A DNA stretch of 64,000 bases from Deltaproteobacteria bacterium (GTDB taxonomy: Bacteria; Myxococcota_A; Polyangia; Polyangiales; Houyiibacteriaceae). The stretch covers positions 88,980-152,979 of the forward strand of contig JAEPMI010000006.1 of assembly GCA_017644045.1 (NCBI GenBank), read 5' to 3'. The position numbers were made by a program, and so were the translations under genes. Position 1 is the first letter of the stretch. Every line of letters starts with the position of its first letter. Below, piece by piece: positions 46,616-55,683 of this stretch. Below the pieces are notes generated by a model. That model was not told the origin of the DNA and did no database searches. It saw nothing but the letters and a program-made list of their open reading frames with translations.

Positions 46616-47170
46616 TCAGGTCCAGCTCAGTCGGTAGCGCGCGCGGGAGTCGGGACCGGAGCGGATGACGCTGCTGCCCGAAGCGCCGGAGAGCTCGAGT
46701 CCCTTGGTCATCCAGCCAGCTGCCCCCTCGAGCGCGGCCGCGCCGTACGCCTGCGCGCCAATGATCTCCACCTCCGCGCCAGCGCCTTCGGTCTCCACGC
46801 TGAGCTGCCCGGTGTCGAAGTAGTGGCGCCACACTCGGGGGAAACGACGCAAGACGAACCCGGGTGTGCCCAGCTTCATCAAGACCTTCATGTAACCGCT
46901 GAGGTCCGACTCCGCGACGTAGGCGGCTGCCGACCGATAGCCCCCTGGACCCTCGAGGCCCCAGCGGTCGATGATGGCGTCTCCGAGCGCACGGAAGGCC
47001 GAGGCGCTCACTCGTGTCGTCTGAATCAATGCACGACCAGCGACGAGGTCGCGGGCCGACGGAGGAAGCGACTCGAGCACAGCGGGCGCGCTCTCTCCGT
47101 GAGTGCGCTCGAGCCATTCCCTCACGCCGAGAACCACCACCCCACGAACCGTCGCCGAACCACCCGCCAT
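46616..47170 (-). CDS. DUF2378 (TIGR02265-type) protein
   Basis: 184 residues. The pattern fits the myxobacterial DUF2378 family: GVVVLGVREWL at the start, LGDAIIDRWGLEGPGGYRSA, a central FPRVWRHYFDTGQLSV, and a beta-rich end SSVIRSGPDSRARYRLSW. The family is distantly like haem-NO-binding/V4R sensors. Its W-Y-D-G strand pattern also appears at the C-terminus of the kinase at 55684. It begins 50 nt after the haem-motif lipoprotein gene on the same strand. Confidence 0.8.
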   Translation of the reverse strand: MAGGSATVRGVVVLGVREWLERTHGESAPAVLESLPPSARDLVAGRALIQTTRVSASAFRALGDAIIDRWGLEGPGGYRSAAAYVAESDLSGYMKVLMKLGTPGFVLRRFPRVWRHYFDTGQLSVETEGAGAEVEIIGAQAYGAAALEGAAGWMTKGLELSGASGSSVIRSGPDSRARYRLSWT

Positions 47171-47220
47171 CGAGGAACTGTACCGGGGGAGACCTCGACC
47201 CCGAAGCCAGAATCCGCCGG

Positions 47221-50200
47221 TCAGCGGAGGTCGACGGGGTCGGTCTCGTTCGCGTAGGTCTCGGTGGCGCTCGTCAGCACGTCGGGCTCGACGGCGACGT
47301 CGAGCTCACGGCCGCTGACGCTGCCGTGGCAGGTGCCGCACAGACCGTTGAAGAAGCGTCGGGGGAAGGACTGGCGGAGCCGTTCGCCGGGATAGACCTG
47401 CATCTGCTCGCGCTGGACGCGGTCACCCATGAACGCCCCTTCGGCGTCGAAGCTCAGCACGTCGCCGCCGTCGTTGGTGGCCGCCATCCGGAAGGGCACA
47501 CCACCGCCGAAGAGCACGCGGGCGGAGCCGTCGCCGAGGAGCGGAACGAAGCCGATGTCGCGCTCGTCGACGAAGACCATGCCGAACTCGTCGCTCACGA
47601 CGTTGCCCATGACCTCGCCGAAGCTCGACGCCGTCTGAGGCGGCGGGCGCACCTCGTAGAGACGCACGCCTCCGACCGCCGGATCGATGACCCGCGGCCC
47701 GCGGACGTTCGAGAAGAGGAGCGTCTCGAGGAGCGGGAAGTCGAGGAAGTGGACCTCGGCCGAGGGCGCGAAGCCGGAGTCGATCAGCGACGCGCCGTTC
47801 GCCTCGTCGAAGCGGGAATGGAAGATGTGGTGACGACCGCGTCCGTAGACCGCGACCGCCTCGACGTTCGCCATCCCCGCGTCGCCGCCGATCGCGCGCA
47901 CGCTCTCGCCCTTCGGGTCGATCTCACAGAGCTGAAAGGCGAAGGGGCCGGCGCGGAGGTCGCTGGCGGCGAGGTCACACGAGGCGACCAGCCGACCGGT
48001 CGGGAGCGCCGCGGGCGAACGGAACGCGCCGTTGCCGCCCGGTCCCGCCGGGACGTTGGCGATGGCGCCGAAGGCCCCAGGCACGGGGACACTCATCGAG
48101 TGTAGGTAGGCGCGCTCGCCGGGATCGCGCCCCGCTTGATCGGGGCCGATCGAGCGGTTGGCGATCACGATCGTGCCCGCGCCATCGGCCGCGTCGAGCG
48201 GTCCGCCGACGAAGGCGTAGTCGTTGCCACCCGCGAGCTCGACCACCTCGAAGGCACGCGGGAAGCCCACGGTCCCACGCTGCGCGAAGAGCGGGTGGTA
48301 GTCGCCGCCGTCCAGGTTCTGACGGCGCAGGGCGATCTGGCTGAAGCCGGGCTGACGCTTCTGCGTGCTGAAGATCAGACGACCGTCACGCATGAAGCTC
48401 GGCGCGAGCTCCTGGTTGAGCAGGAAGGTCAGCTGTCGCACCCCATCGTCCTCGCGGACGAAGAGGTTCGCGTTCGGTGCCATGGCGGCGGGCGTGCGCG
48501 TCGGGCCGCGGTAGTCGACCGCGCCGTCCACGTTGCCGCGCGTGCTGGCGAAGACCAGACGATCATCGGGCGCGAACGCCGGATCGAAGTCGTGGATCAG
48601 GATGCCGTTCTCGGAAGCCGGCGTGTCGAGGCCCGGCACCGGCTCGCAGCCGGTCCCGTCCGAGTTCATCCAGTAGAGCCGGAGCGGCTCGCTCGCGCCG
48701 CTGCGAACGGCGAAGGCGATGCGGCTGCCGTCCCAGCTGACCGCGGGCGTGCGCACGTCGAGGTCGCCCGCGAGGCCACAGCCGCCGAGGAGGCTCGAGG
48801 AGGCGTCCAGGCTGGTCGCGCCGGCGGCGTCCACGGTGGCGGTCGCGAAGCGGAGGTCGGCGCCGCCGCGGAAGGTGTCGAAGTCCAGCGGATCGCCGAC
48901 TCCGGGGGGCCGCGCCACCCAGACGAGCCCGTCGATCACCTGATCGACCGGGAGGATCTCTCCGCTGGCGGCCGCCTCCTCGCGCTCGATCTCGTGCCAC
49001 CGCGCGATCACGCAGTAGGGAGGCACCTCGTTGAGGTCGCCCGTGTCGGCGTCGAAGGTGGCGCAGTCGTCCACGGTGGCGGGGTTGAGCACGCCACCGG
49101 TGGAGAAGTCCTCGAAGAGCGAGCCGCCGCGGTGCGCGATGCCCTGAGCGCCGTCCACCTGAGTGAAGGGGAAGAGGTTCTTGGCCACCAGACGGCCGGC
49201 GTTCGGGTCGGGCGACTCCACCGCGAGCAGCTCGCGGGACATGTCGTAGTTCCGCCGCGTCGCGATCCGGGAGAACACACCCTGGTCGCCCCCACGGAGG
49301 CGCAGGTCGTGGAACATCGAGGGCGAGTGGCAGTTCAGAAACATGCAGCCCTCGCGCACGAGCACCGGCTGCACCCGGTTGGCGAAGAAGCGCAGACCCG
49401 GATCGGGGTCGTCGTCCCGGAGGAGCTCGGGCGCGCGCGTCGCGATGTCCTCGGCCCACGCGAGGAGGATCTGGTAGCGCTCGTCGTCCGTGCCGGCGAA
49501 GACGTTGCCGCCCTCGTGGAAGCTACCGCCGCGGAAGGTCGTGAGCGGACGCCGCAAGAGACCGGAGGTCGACACCGGGGTCGTCACGTGACTCATCGCC
49601 GCGAAGTAGTTCCAGCGGATCTCCTGCTCGTTGTCGCCACAGGTCAGGTAGAGGTCGGCGAGCTCCTGCCCGTGGCAGTCGCTGCCGGCACAGGTCTCCC
49701 GGAGCATCGGCTGCACCACGAGCCGGAAGTCGGCGTACGAGGAGTCGGACGGGTCGACGCTCGGGTCGAAGCCTTCGAACTCCGGGACGCCGTTGACGCA
49801 CGACCCCTGGTTGCTCGACAGGCTCTCGTCCGGGACGCCCGTTCGCTGCGCGCCGGACTCGATCCAGCGCTTGAGCTCGGCGTAGCCCGCCGACCCGATG
49901 TCCAAGAGGGATCCGGCGTTGTGCCGGATGTCGGTCTCGATGCGCGCGAAGCGCTCGCCACTGGTGGGATCGGCGTCCCAGGTCTCGACGGTGATCTCGA
50001 CGTCGTCGCTGCCCTTGAGCAGCAGGAGCCCGACCGGGTACGGACCGTACGCCGGGAGCACGTCGTCGCGCCGCATGAGCGCATCGAAGCTCGACAGATC
50101 GAGGTTGCCGGTGGCGTTGCCGTCCAGGTCGATGTGGCAGCCGTTGGTCTGCTGCGCGCAGCCGACGTTCAGGATCGGGCTGATCCGCTCGCTGTAGTAA

Positions 50201-50301
50201 GACGAGCCTGGCGGGGCGGTCGAGTCACACGCGAACGCGCCCAACGCCAGGGAGGCGATGAGCGCGGCGCGTGGGGGGGTGGGGACACGCATCGGGGTCA
50301 A
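47221..50301 (-). CDS. Large c-type haem-motif lipoprotein, HzsA-related-like
   Basis: 1026 residues with a lipobox LGAFAC (near residue 25). One canonical haem site, CGTCHG, lies near the C-terminus. Three spaced variants lie in the N-terminal third: CAQQTNGCH, CAGSDCHG and CMFLNCH. Between is a TolB-like propeller (VSWDGSRIAFAVRSG, LYWMNSDGTGCEPVPG, DRLVFASTRGNVDG). The mix of propeller and cytochrome motifs resembles the hydrazine-synthase-alpha-related proteins of many non-anammox bacteria. Hydrazine synthesis is not implied. It follows the HEAT protein and a second such lipoprotein. Confidence 0.75.
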   Translation of the reverse strand: MTPMRVPTPPRAALIASLALGAFACDSTAPPGSSYYSERISPILNVGCAQQTNGCHIDLDGNATGNLDLSSFDALMRRDDVLPAYGPYPVGLLLLKGSDDVEITVETWDADPTSGERFARIETDIRHNAGSLLDIGSAGYAELKRWIESGAQRTGVPDESLSSNQGSCVNGVPEFEGFDPSVDPSDSSYADFRLVVQPMLRETCAGSDCHGQELADLYLTCGDNEQEIRWNYFAAMSHVTTPVSTSGLLRRPLTTFRGGSFHEGGNVFAGTDDERYQILLAWAEDIATRAPELLRDDDPDPGLRFFANRVQPVLVREGCMFLNCHSPSMFHDLRLRGGDQGVFSRIATRRNYDMSRELLAVESPDPNAGRLVAKNLFPFTQVDGAQGIAHRGGSLFEDFSTGGVLNPATVDDCATFDADTGDLNEVPPYCVIARWHEIEREEAAASGEILPVDQVIDGLVWVARPPGVGDPLDFDTFRGGADLRFATATVDAAGATSLDASSSLLGGCGLAGDLDVRTPAVSWDGSRIAFAVRSGASEPLRLYWMNSDGTGCEPVPGLDTPASENGILIHDFDPAFAPDDRLVFASTRGNVDGAVDYRGPTRTPAAMAPNANLFVREDDGVRQLTFLLNQELAPSFMRDGRLIFSTQKRQPGFSQIALRRQNLDGGDYHPLFAQRGTVGFPRAFEVVELAGGNDYAFVGGPLDAADGAGTIVIANRSIGPDQAGRDPGERAYLHSMSVPVPGAFGAIANVPAGPGGNGAFRSPAALPTGRLVASCDLAASDLRAGPFAFQLCEIDPKGESVRAIGGDAGMANVEAVAVYGRGRHHIFHSRFDEANGASLIDSGFAPSAEVHFLDFPLLETLLFSNVRGPRVIDPAVGGVRLYEVRPPPQTASSFGEVMGNVVSDEFGMVFVDERDIGFVPLLGDGSARVLFGGGVPFRMAATNDGGDVLSFDAEGAFMGDRVQREQMQVYPGERLRQSFPRRFFNGLCGTCHGSVSGRELDVAVEPDVLTSATETYANETDPVDLR

Positions 50302-50380
50302 GTTATCACGCCGCCGCGGACCGAGGGGGGCTCAGTGAAGAGCCTCGCCGGGGGTGAGCCCGTGGCGGCGTGATCGACCG

Positions 50381-51277
50381 TCAGCGCATGCGCATCGCGA
50401 CGTCGATGGCGTCGCGGACCAGGGAGACCTCTTCGACCGTCGCGGCCTCGCGAAGCGCGGCGCGCGCCTCGGCGGTGCCGATGTTGCCGAGGGCCCAGGC
50501 CGCGGCCTGGCGGACGCCGACCTCGGCGTCGCCGCTCAGCATGCCGACGAGCGCCGGGACGGCGGCGTCGACGTGGAACACGCCGGTCAGCCGCGCGGCG
50601 CGCATGCGGACCATGGTGTCGGAGTCGCCGAGCGCGCCGATGAGCGCGTCGTGCTCGCGGAAGAAGTTCACCTTGAGGACCTGGTCGATCGCCGCACGGC
50701 GAACCGTGAGGTCGGCGTCGCTCAGGGCGCTCGCGATGGTGGTGATGCCACCCGGGTGATTGAGTCGCCCGAGGGCGGTGACCACCGCGGCGCGGACCTC
50801 CGGCGAACCGTCGGCCGCATACGCATCCGTGAGGGGCTCGAGGCCGTTCGGATCGAGGAACTCACCGATGGCCATGGCGGCGCGGGCGCGACGAGTCGCG
50901 TCGGCGTCCGTCTCGAGGACGCTCTTCATCTGGGCCATGATGGCGCCGATGGCGAACATCCGGCGGCGGAGCCACCAGGCCGAGATGCGGCGCACCTCGG
51001 AGTCGCCCGACTCGAGCAGGTTGCGGGTGAGCGGCGCCACACACTGGTGGCACTCGACCCGCTCGCCGTACTCGAGCATCGCGATGAGAGAGCTGGTCGT
51101 GCCGCCGCCTTCCGCTGCGCGGAGGAGCGAGGCCGTCGTGGGCGCCTGAGTGCCCGGGCTGAGCTCACCGCGCTCGCGGTCGTGGGGTACGAAGGCTTCC
51201 TGGGCGGACGCCAGGGGCGCCACCGACAGGGTGAGCGCCACCGTCGTCGCCAGGGTGAGGAGTCGTCGTCCGTTCAT
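50381..51277 (-). CDS. Exported HEAT-repeat protein
   Basis: 298 residues from ATG 51277 (MNGRRLL). Signal peptide ends PLASAQ. A CHQC motif lies at about 76-79, then about six HEAT-like helical repeats such as PEVRAAVVTALGRLNHPG, DLTVRRAAIDQVLKVNF and VGVRQAAAWALGNIG. It should be a periplasmic scaffold. It sits between two haem-motif lipoprotein genes (71-79 nt gaps), suggesting one complex. Confidence 0.85.
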   Translation of the reverse strand: MNGRRLLTLATTVALTLSVAPLASAQEAFVPHDRERGELSPGTQAPTTASLLRAAEGGGTTSSLIAMLEYGERVECHQCVAPLTRNLLESGDSEVRRISAWWLRRRMFAIGAIMAQMKSVLETDADATRRARAAMAIGEFLDPNGLEPLTDAYAADGSPEVRAAVVTALGRLNHPGGITTIASALSDADLTVRRAAIDQVLKVNFFREHDALIGALGDSDTMVRMRAARLTGVFHVDAAVPALVGMLSGDAEVGVRQAAAWALGNIGTAEARAALREAATVEEVSLVRDAIDVAMRMR

Positions 51278-51348
51278 GGTCTTGGTCCTGTTCCTGGGTT
51301 GGGGGTTCATGGTGGTGGTCTTCGGTTCGTGAGCTTGGTCGAGGGAAG

Positions 51349-53571
51349 TCATTCGTACGTCGTCTCCCCCCAGGCCTCGGCGCCCTCGACGTTGCGTCGC
51401 GAGTAGAACTGACCACCGAGGTCGGCCATCTGGATGAGCATCAGGCGCTCTTCCCGGGTGAGGTCGACGCCGACGTCCTCCGGGTGGCTGGGAGCGTCCC
51501 AGGCCCAGGCGGTCGCGTCGTCTTCCGCGTTGATGTTGAGGGCCTCGATGAGGCGCGAGGTGCGGGCGGTGCCGGGCTGGACCCACTCGGGCGGCACGTC
51601 ACCGGTCGCGACCGAGTCACCCATCATCGCCGACGGGTAGAGCAGCGTGACGTAGGACGCCGGGTAAGTGACGACCTCCATCTCGTAGTAGACTTGGAGG
51701 GGCTCGTCATCGAGGCGCAGGTACGGGATCTCGTACTGCAGCATCTCACCCTCTTCCGTGGTCACGTCGACCGTGTAGAAGCGGCCGGCGTAGGGGTCCA
51801 TCGCGCCACCGTCGTGGCAGCCGACGCAGTTCGCATCGAGGACGTCCTGGATGGTCGTGCCGCTGGCGGCGTCGATCCAGGGCAGCTCCACGCGGTCGGG
51901 GATGGCGCGGACGAAGTCCTGCGCACCCGCCTGCTGAGCGAGGGTCGTGGCGCCCTCACGCGGAAGCACCTGACCGGTGCGGTCCTCGTGACAGCCACCG
52001 CAGCGGCGCTCCTCGCCGGGCATCGCCTGAATCCAGAGCATCTGGTTTCGGATGGCCATGCCGTAGCGGTCGAGCGGCTGGAGGTGGTACGGGAGCCGCG
52101 CCGGAACGGCGGCTTCCCAGCTGCCGTCCTCGTAGACGCTGGCCTCGCCGAGGATGGCGGCACCCTCGTGCATGGTCAGACCGAACTCGCGGACCGGGCC
52201 GATCTCCGAGGAGAAGCCCTCGATGATGCGGACGCGGGTGGCGAAGTCGAGCGCGTCGTCGAGGGTCAGACCATCGAGGTCCGCGCCACGCACGCTCTCG
52301 TTGAGGCCGGTGATGCTGACGTCGATGGAGCCGAGCACCGAGGGCTCGCTCTCGTCCGGCGCGGGCTGCAGCAGGCTCGGGTGAACCGGCGGGGCGTCAC
52401 GCGGGACGACGGGGATGGCGTAGGTGTCCCACATGTTGGGATCGTCGTAGATGAGGGTCTTGGAGCGGGTCTCCGGGTCCCAGAGGTAGAGGCCGAAGTT
52501 CGGCGCGGTCTCCGAGAGCTCGTTGCGCTCGTTCACGTCGCCGTCGGCCCACGCGACCAGGAACTGGCCGTTGTCGAGGGGGAAGGGACGCCGGTAGCGA
52601 CCGACGCCGCTGGGCGGGCTCTCCTCGCCGGTCGGGACCTGCGGGGTGAGCACCTCGAAGCGAGCGTTCTGCTCGTCGAGCGTGATGCCGTCGACGCCGC
52701 CCTCGGCGAGCGCGTCCAGGTGCACCAGGGCGCCGGCCTGGATGGTGCCGCGGCGGCTGGTGACGATACCGACGTACTCGCCGGCGCTGATCTCGTGGAA
52801 CTGGACCAGCGAGTTACCCGGCTTTCCACCCGTGCCGGCGAGGCCGACCATCTGGGTGCAGTCCGGGTTCATGACCATCAGCTTGACGTCGTTGAGGGGA
52901 CCGAGGTGCTCCCAGCGGCTGAAGCCGATGCGGCCGTCGAACATGAGGAAGGGGTCGGCCGAGTGGGAGAGGTTCTGCGCGCAGAGGCGCCGGTCGGCGT
53001 CACCCGCGTCGATGGCGATGGTGGCCAGCTGGGTGACGACTCGGGAGTGGTTGTACTCGTCGGCGCGCGTACCCATCTCGGTGTACGGCTGGTTCGTCAC
53101 GAAGGCGATGCGGTCCCCCGGGACGAAGACGGGCTTCACATCGTGCCAGTCGCCGAACGTGAGCTGCCGGACGTCGCCGGTGCCGTCCACGTTCGCGAGG
53201 AAGATGTGATAGTGGCTCTGACCCGCGTAGCGCATCGAGAACACGACCTGGCGAGCGTCGAAGCTCAGGTCGATGCCGTTGATGTCCGCACCCTCGAAGG
53301 CCTCGGTGAGGTTCGTGAGCGTGCCGTCCGGAGTGGGCGGCGAGAGGACGTAGACACCGCCACCCGGCACGTAGCGCAGGTAGTCGATCGTCTGGTTGGC
53401 CCCACCGGTGACGACGTGGTCGCCCTCGCCATTGATGAAGGCGCGCTTCACGAACACCAGCGCTTCCACGCCGGGCAGCACGCTCTCATCGGGGTTGCCG
53501 CCGCACGCTGGGCCTCCCGTGCCCATCGCCGCAGCCATCGCCGCAATCATCAACCATCGCATCCGCATCAT
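51349..53571 (-). CDS. HzsA-related-like lipoprotein with two CxxCH motifs
   Basis: 740 residues; the signal region ends GGPACGG and may be lipidated. A TolB-like propeller (about 40-390) has VVFSMRYAGQSHYHIFLANV, DVRQLTFGDWHDVKP and RIGFSRWEHLG. Then CGGCHEDR and CVGCHDGG supply two haem-binding sites, with SMRYAG and FSRWEHLG-type strands as in the hydrazine synthase alpha-like family. It is the first gene of the three-gene run with the HEAT protein and the 1026-residue homologue-like lipoprotein. A role in extracytoplasmic electron transfer is likely; the substrate is unknown. Confidence 0.8.
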   Translation of the reverse strand: MMRMRWLMIAAMAAAMGTGGPACGGNPDESVLPGVEALVFVKRAFINGEGDHVVTGGANQTIDYLRYVPGGGVYVLSPPTPDGTLTNLTEAFEGADINGIDLSFDARQVVFSMRYAGQSHYHIFLANVDGTGDVRQLTFGDWHDVKPVFVPGDRIAFVTNQPYTEMGTRADEYNHSRVVTQLATIAIDAGDADRRLCAQNLSHSADPFLMFDGRIGFSRWEHLGPLNDVKLMVMNPDCTQMVGLAGTGGKPGNSLVQFHEISAGEYVGIVTSRRGTIQAGALVHLDALAEGGVDGITLDEQNARFEVLTPQVPTGEESPPSGVGRYRRPFPLDNGQFLVAWADGDVNERNELSETAPNFGLYLWDPETRSKTLIYDDPNMWDTYAIPVVPRDAPPVHPSLLQPAPDESEPSVLGSIDVSITGLNESVRGADLDGLTLDDALDFATRVRIIEGFSSEIGPVREFGLTMHEGAAILGEASVYEDGSWEAAVPARLPYHLQPLDRYGMAIRNQMLWIQAMPGEERRCGGCHEDRTGQVLPREGATTLAQQAGAQDFVRAIPDRVELPWIDAASGTTIQDVLDANCVGCHDGGAMDPYAGRFYTVDVTTEEGEMLQYEIPYLRLDDEPLQVYYEMEVVTYPASYVTLLYPSAMMGDSVATGDVPPEWVQPGTARTSRLIEALNINAEDDATAWAWDAPSHPEDVGVDLTREERLMLIQMADLGGQFYSRRNVEGAEAWGETTYE

Positions 53572-53680
53572 CCGAGTCTCTCCTCTTTCATTCCCGAAGG
53601 AATCGTCTTCGTCGTGGAACGGAGCAAGGATCGATCCACAAGAAGATCATTGAGCTTTTTTCGGTCCTCGACCGAGATCC

Positions 53681-53728
53681 GTGGGGGTTTGCTCCCCCAC
53701 CCCCAAGGTGTTGGGGGCTTCGGCCCCC
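53681..53728 (+). promoter_or_regulatory. Cluster of alternative GC hairpins upstream of SCP2-like gene
   Basis: GTGGGGG/CCCCCAC (53681-53700) is followed by CCCCAA-GGTG-TTGGGG (53701-53716), which overlaps GGGGGC-TTCG-GCCCCC (53713-53728). The last two cannot form together. The region lies in the 238-bp divergent gap between the 51349 and 53810 genes. It could be an attenuator, or simply a mobile palindrome. Confidence 0.4.
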
Positions 53729-53809
53729 CATGGTGGAGCACCGATATTCTCGTGCGATCCCGGGGCATTCGACTTGCGACGGCGAGGCTCCGAGGGCAGG
53801 CTCGGCCGG

Positions 53810-54250
53810 ATGTCGGAGCCCGAACGCTTTTGGACCAAGCCGCTGGCCATCGAAATGCTCAGCCGGCTGAACTCGGACGCGAAGTTCAAGAAGCTCGCCG
53901 CCAACGTCGACGCGGTGATCCAGCTGCGCTGCAAGGACACCCCGGACGGTACGGACGTGTGCGCGACCTACCACATCCACGACGGTCAGCTGGACCTGAA
54001 GGATTGGGACGAGGGCCCCGCCCCGGCGGCCTGGCGGGAAGAGCCGCTCGACAAGAAGAAGCTCCTCGCTCGGACCACCGCGCCCTACCCGATCTGGGTC
54101 AAGCTCGACACCGGCGAGTTCGGAGTGATCGATGCGATCATCAACCCGAGCTACAAGTTCGAGGGCGCGAAGCTCAAGGTGCTGCGCCACCTCCGGATGT
54201 TCAGCCGCATCGCGGATCTGAGCCAGGAGCTCGAGAAGCGTTACGAGTAA
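53810..54250 (+). CDS. SCP2-like sterol/lipid-binding-fold protein
   Basis: 146 residues from ATG 53810; the frame is open upstream through the hairpin region but not coding-like. WTKPLAIEMLSRLNSDAKFK and a VIQLRCKDTPDG strand, followed by YHIHDGQLDL and a C-terminal FEGAKLKVLRHLRMF, fit the SCP2/lipid-transfer fold. Bacterial forms probably bind hydrophobic ligands. The neighbour at 54315 is an unrelated DsbD-type protein 64 nt away. Confidence 0.75.
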   Translation: MSEPERFWTKPLAIEMLSRLNSDAKFKKLAANVDAVIQLRCKDTPDGTDVCATYHIHDGQLDLKDWDEGPAPAAWREEPLDKKKLLARTTAPYPIWVKLDTGEFGVIDAIINPSYKFEGAKLKVLRHLRMFSRIADLSQELEKRYE

Positions 54251-54314
54251 GGGCTGCGCGCGTACCAAGGCTCGATGACTCGCCTGGCCCGGTCCCTGGC
54301 CCCGATGCTAGATC

Positions 54315-55649
54315 ATGGCGATGCGCATGCGTAGGTCGATCCCGCTGGCGTTGGCCGCACTCGCCCTGGTCTGGTCGATCCCCTCGACCGCCGAGGCGGA
54401 CATGCTCGGCAGCCTCGCCGAGAAGTTCGAGTCGGCGCTGACCAGCGGCAGCTACGGGCTCGCGCTCGGGCTGATCTTCGTGGCCGGGCTGGCCACCGCG
54501 CTCACCCCCTGCGTCTACCCGATGATCGCCGTGACGGTGAGCGTCTTCGGCGCGCGTCAGGCCAAGAGCAAGACCGAGGGCGCGCTGCTCTCCCTCTCGT
54601 TCGTGCTCGGCATCGCCGCCCTCTTCACGCCGCTCGGCGTGATCAGCGCCCTGACGGGCAACGCCATGGGCGCGGCGCTGGCCAACCCCTGGGTGCTCGT
54701 GGGCCTGGCGATCCTGTTCATCGCCATGGCGACCAGCATGTTCGGCGCGTGGGACATGAGCCTGCCCTCCGGGCTGCAGAACAAGCTCGCTCAGGTCGGC
54801 GGTGCCGGATACAAGGGCGCCTTCGCCGTCGGCTTCGTCAACGGCCTGATCGCCGCCCCGTGTACCGGCCCCGTGCTCACGGTGCTGCTCACGTACGTGG
54901 GCACCGAACAGAGCATCACCTTCGGCGCCTCGGCGCTCTTCGTCTACAGCCTCGGCCTCGGCGCGCTCTTCTTCGTGGTGGGCACCTTCGCGGTGAGCCT
55001 CCCCAAGACCGGCAAGTGGGTCGAGCACGTCAAGAGCGTCTTCGGCATCGTGATGCTGGTGCTCGCCTTCTACTACCTGCGCGGCATTCTCCCGATCCCG
55101 CAGCCGGAGTTCCGCAGCGACCTCTGGCTCTACATCCCCATCGGGCTCGTCGTGGTGGGCCTGGCCATCGGCGCGATCCACAAGTCCTTCAAGGAAGGCT
55201 CGGCACTCGACAGGACCCGCAAGGGCCTCGGCGTGCTCGCCACCACCTGCGGCGGGCTCGGCGTGATCTTCTGGTTCGGCGCCCTGCCCGCCGGCGCCCA
55301 CATCGAGTGGCTCGACGACTACGACGCTGCCGCCGAGCTCGCGCGGACCGATGGCAAGCCGCTGCTGGTCGACTTCGGGGCCGACTGGTGCGGCGCCTGC
55401 AACGAGCTCGAGCACCAGGCGATGAGCGACCCGCGCGTCATCGCCGAAGCGCAACGCTTCGTTCCGGTCCGCGTCGACCTCAGCGCCGACAAGGCCACCG
55501 AGGCCAAGTGGACGCTGCTCAACGACACCTACGAGCAGCCCGGCCTTCCGCTCGTCGTCTTCCACGACGGCGAAGGCGAAGAAGCCCACCGCATCACCGG
55601 TCTCGTCAGCGCCGACGAGTTCCTCGAAGTGATGCAGGGCATCAACTGA
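54315..55649 (+). CDS. DsbD-type thiol:disulfide interchange protein lacking the alpha domain
   Basis: 444 residues. Signal or first helix, then an eight-helix CcdA/DsbD-beta membrane domain with reactive Cys66 (TPCVYP) and Cys183 (APCTGP), then a periplasmic thioredoxin-like gamma domain with WCGAC (Cys359, Cys362). It moves electrons from cytoplasmic thioredoxin to periplasmic partners. The N-terminal alpha domain of E. coli DsbD is missing, so the last step must use a separate protein; the WCPPC lipoprotein at 13311 is one candidate. Starts at 54315 or ATG 54324. Confidence 0.93.
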   Translation: MAMRMRRSIPLALAALALVWSIPSTAEADMLGSLAEKFESALTSGSYGLALGLIFVAGLATALTPCVYPMIAVTVSVFGARQAKSKTEGALLSLSFVLGIAALFTPLGVISALTGNAMGAALANPWVLVGLAILFIAMATSMFGAWDMSLPSGLQNKLAQVGGAGYKGAFAVGFVNGLIAAPCTGPVLTVLLTYVGTEQSITFGASALFVYSLGLGALFFVVGTFAVSLPKTGKWVEHVKSVFGIVMLVLAFYYLRGILPIPQPEFRSDLWLYIPIGLVVVGLAIGAIHKSFKEGSALDRTRKGLGVLATTCGGLGVIFWFGALPAGAHIEWLDDYDAAAELARTDGKPLLVDFGADWCGACNELEHQAMSDPRVIAEAQRFVPVRVDLSADKATEAKWTLLNDTYEQPGLPLVVFHDGEGEEAHRITGLVSADEFLEVMQGIN

Positions 55650-55683
55650 GCTCGGCCAACGGGGTCCAGCCTCCCACGCGGCG

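Noticed and set aside
48136-50373. Long plus-strand open frame antisense to the 1026-residue lipoprotein
   Set aside because: Low-complexity Arg/Val/Glu/Ala composition with no family features; the opposite strand has signal peptide and haem motifs.
47221-53571. Evidence for anammox-type hydrazine synthesis
   Set aside because: The resemblance is to the broad alpha-related family; no beta/gamma subunit, hydrazine dehydrogenase or nitrite reductase genes are present.
51484-54441. Long plus-strand open frame across the haem lipoprotein and SCP2-like genes
   Set aside because: It crosses an intergenic hairpin region and two real genes on different strands; composition is that of a shadow frame.
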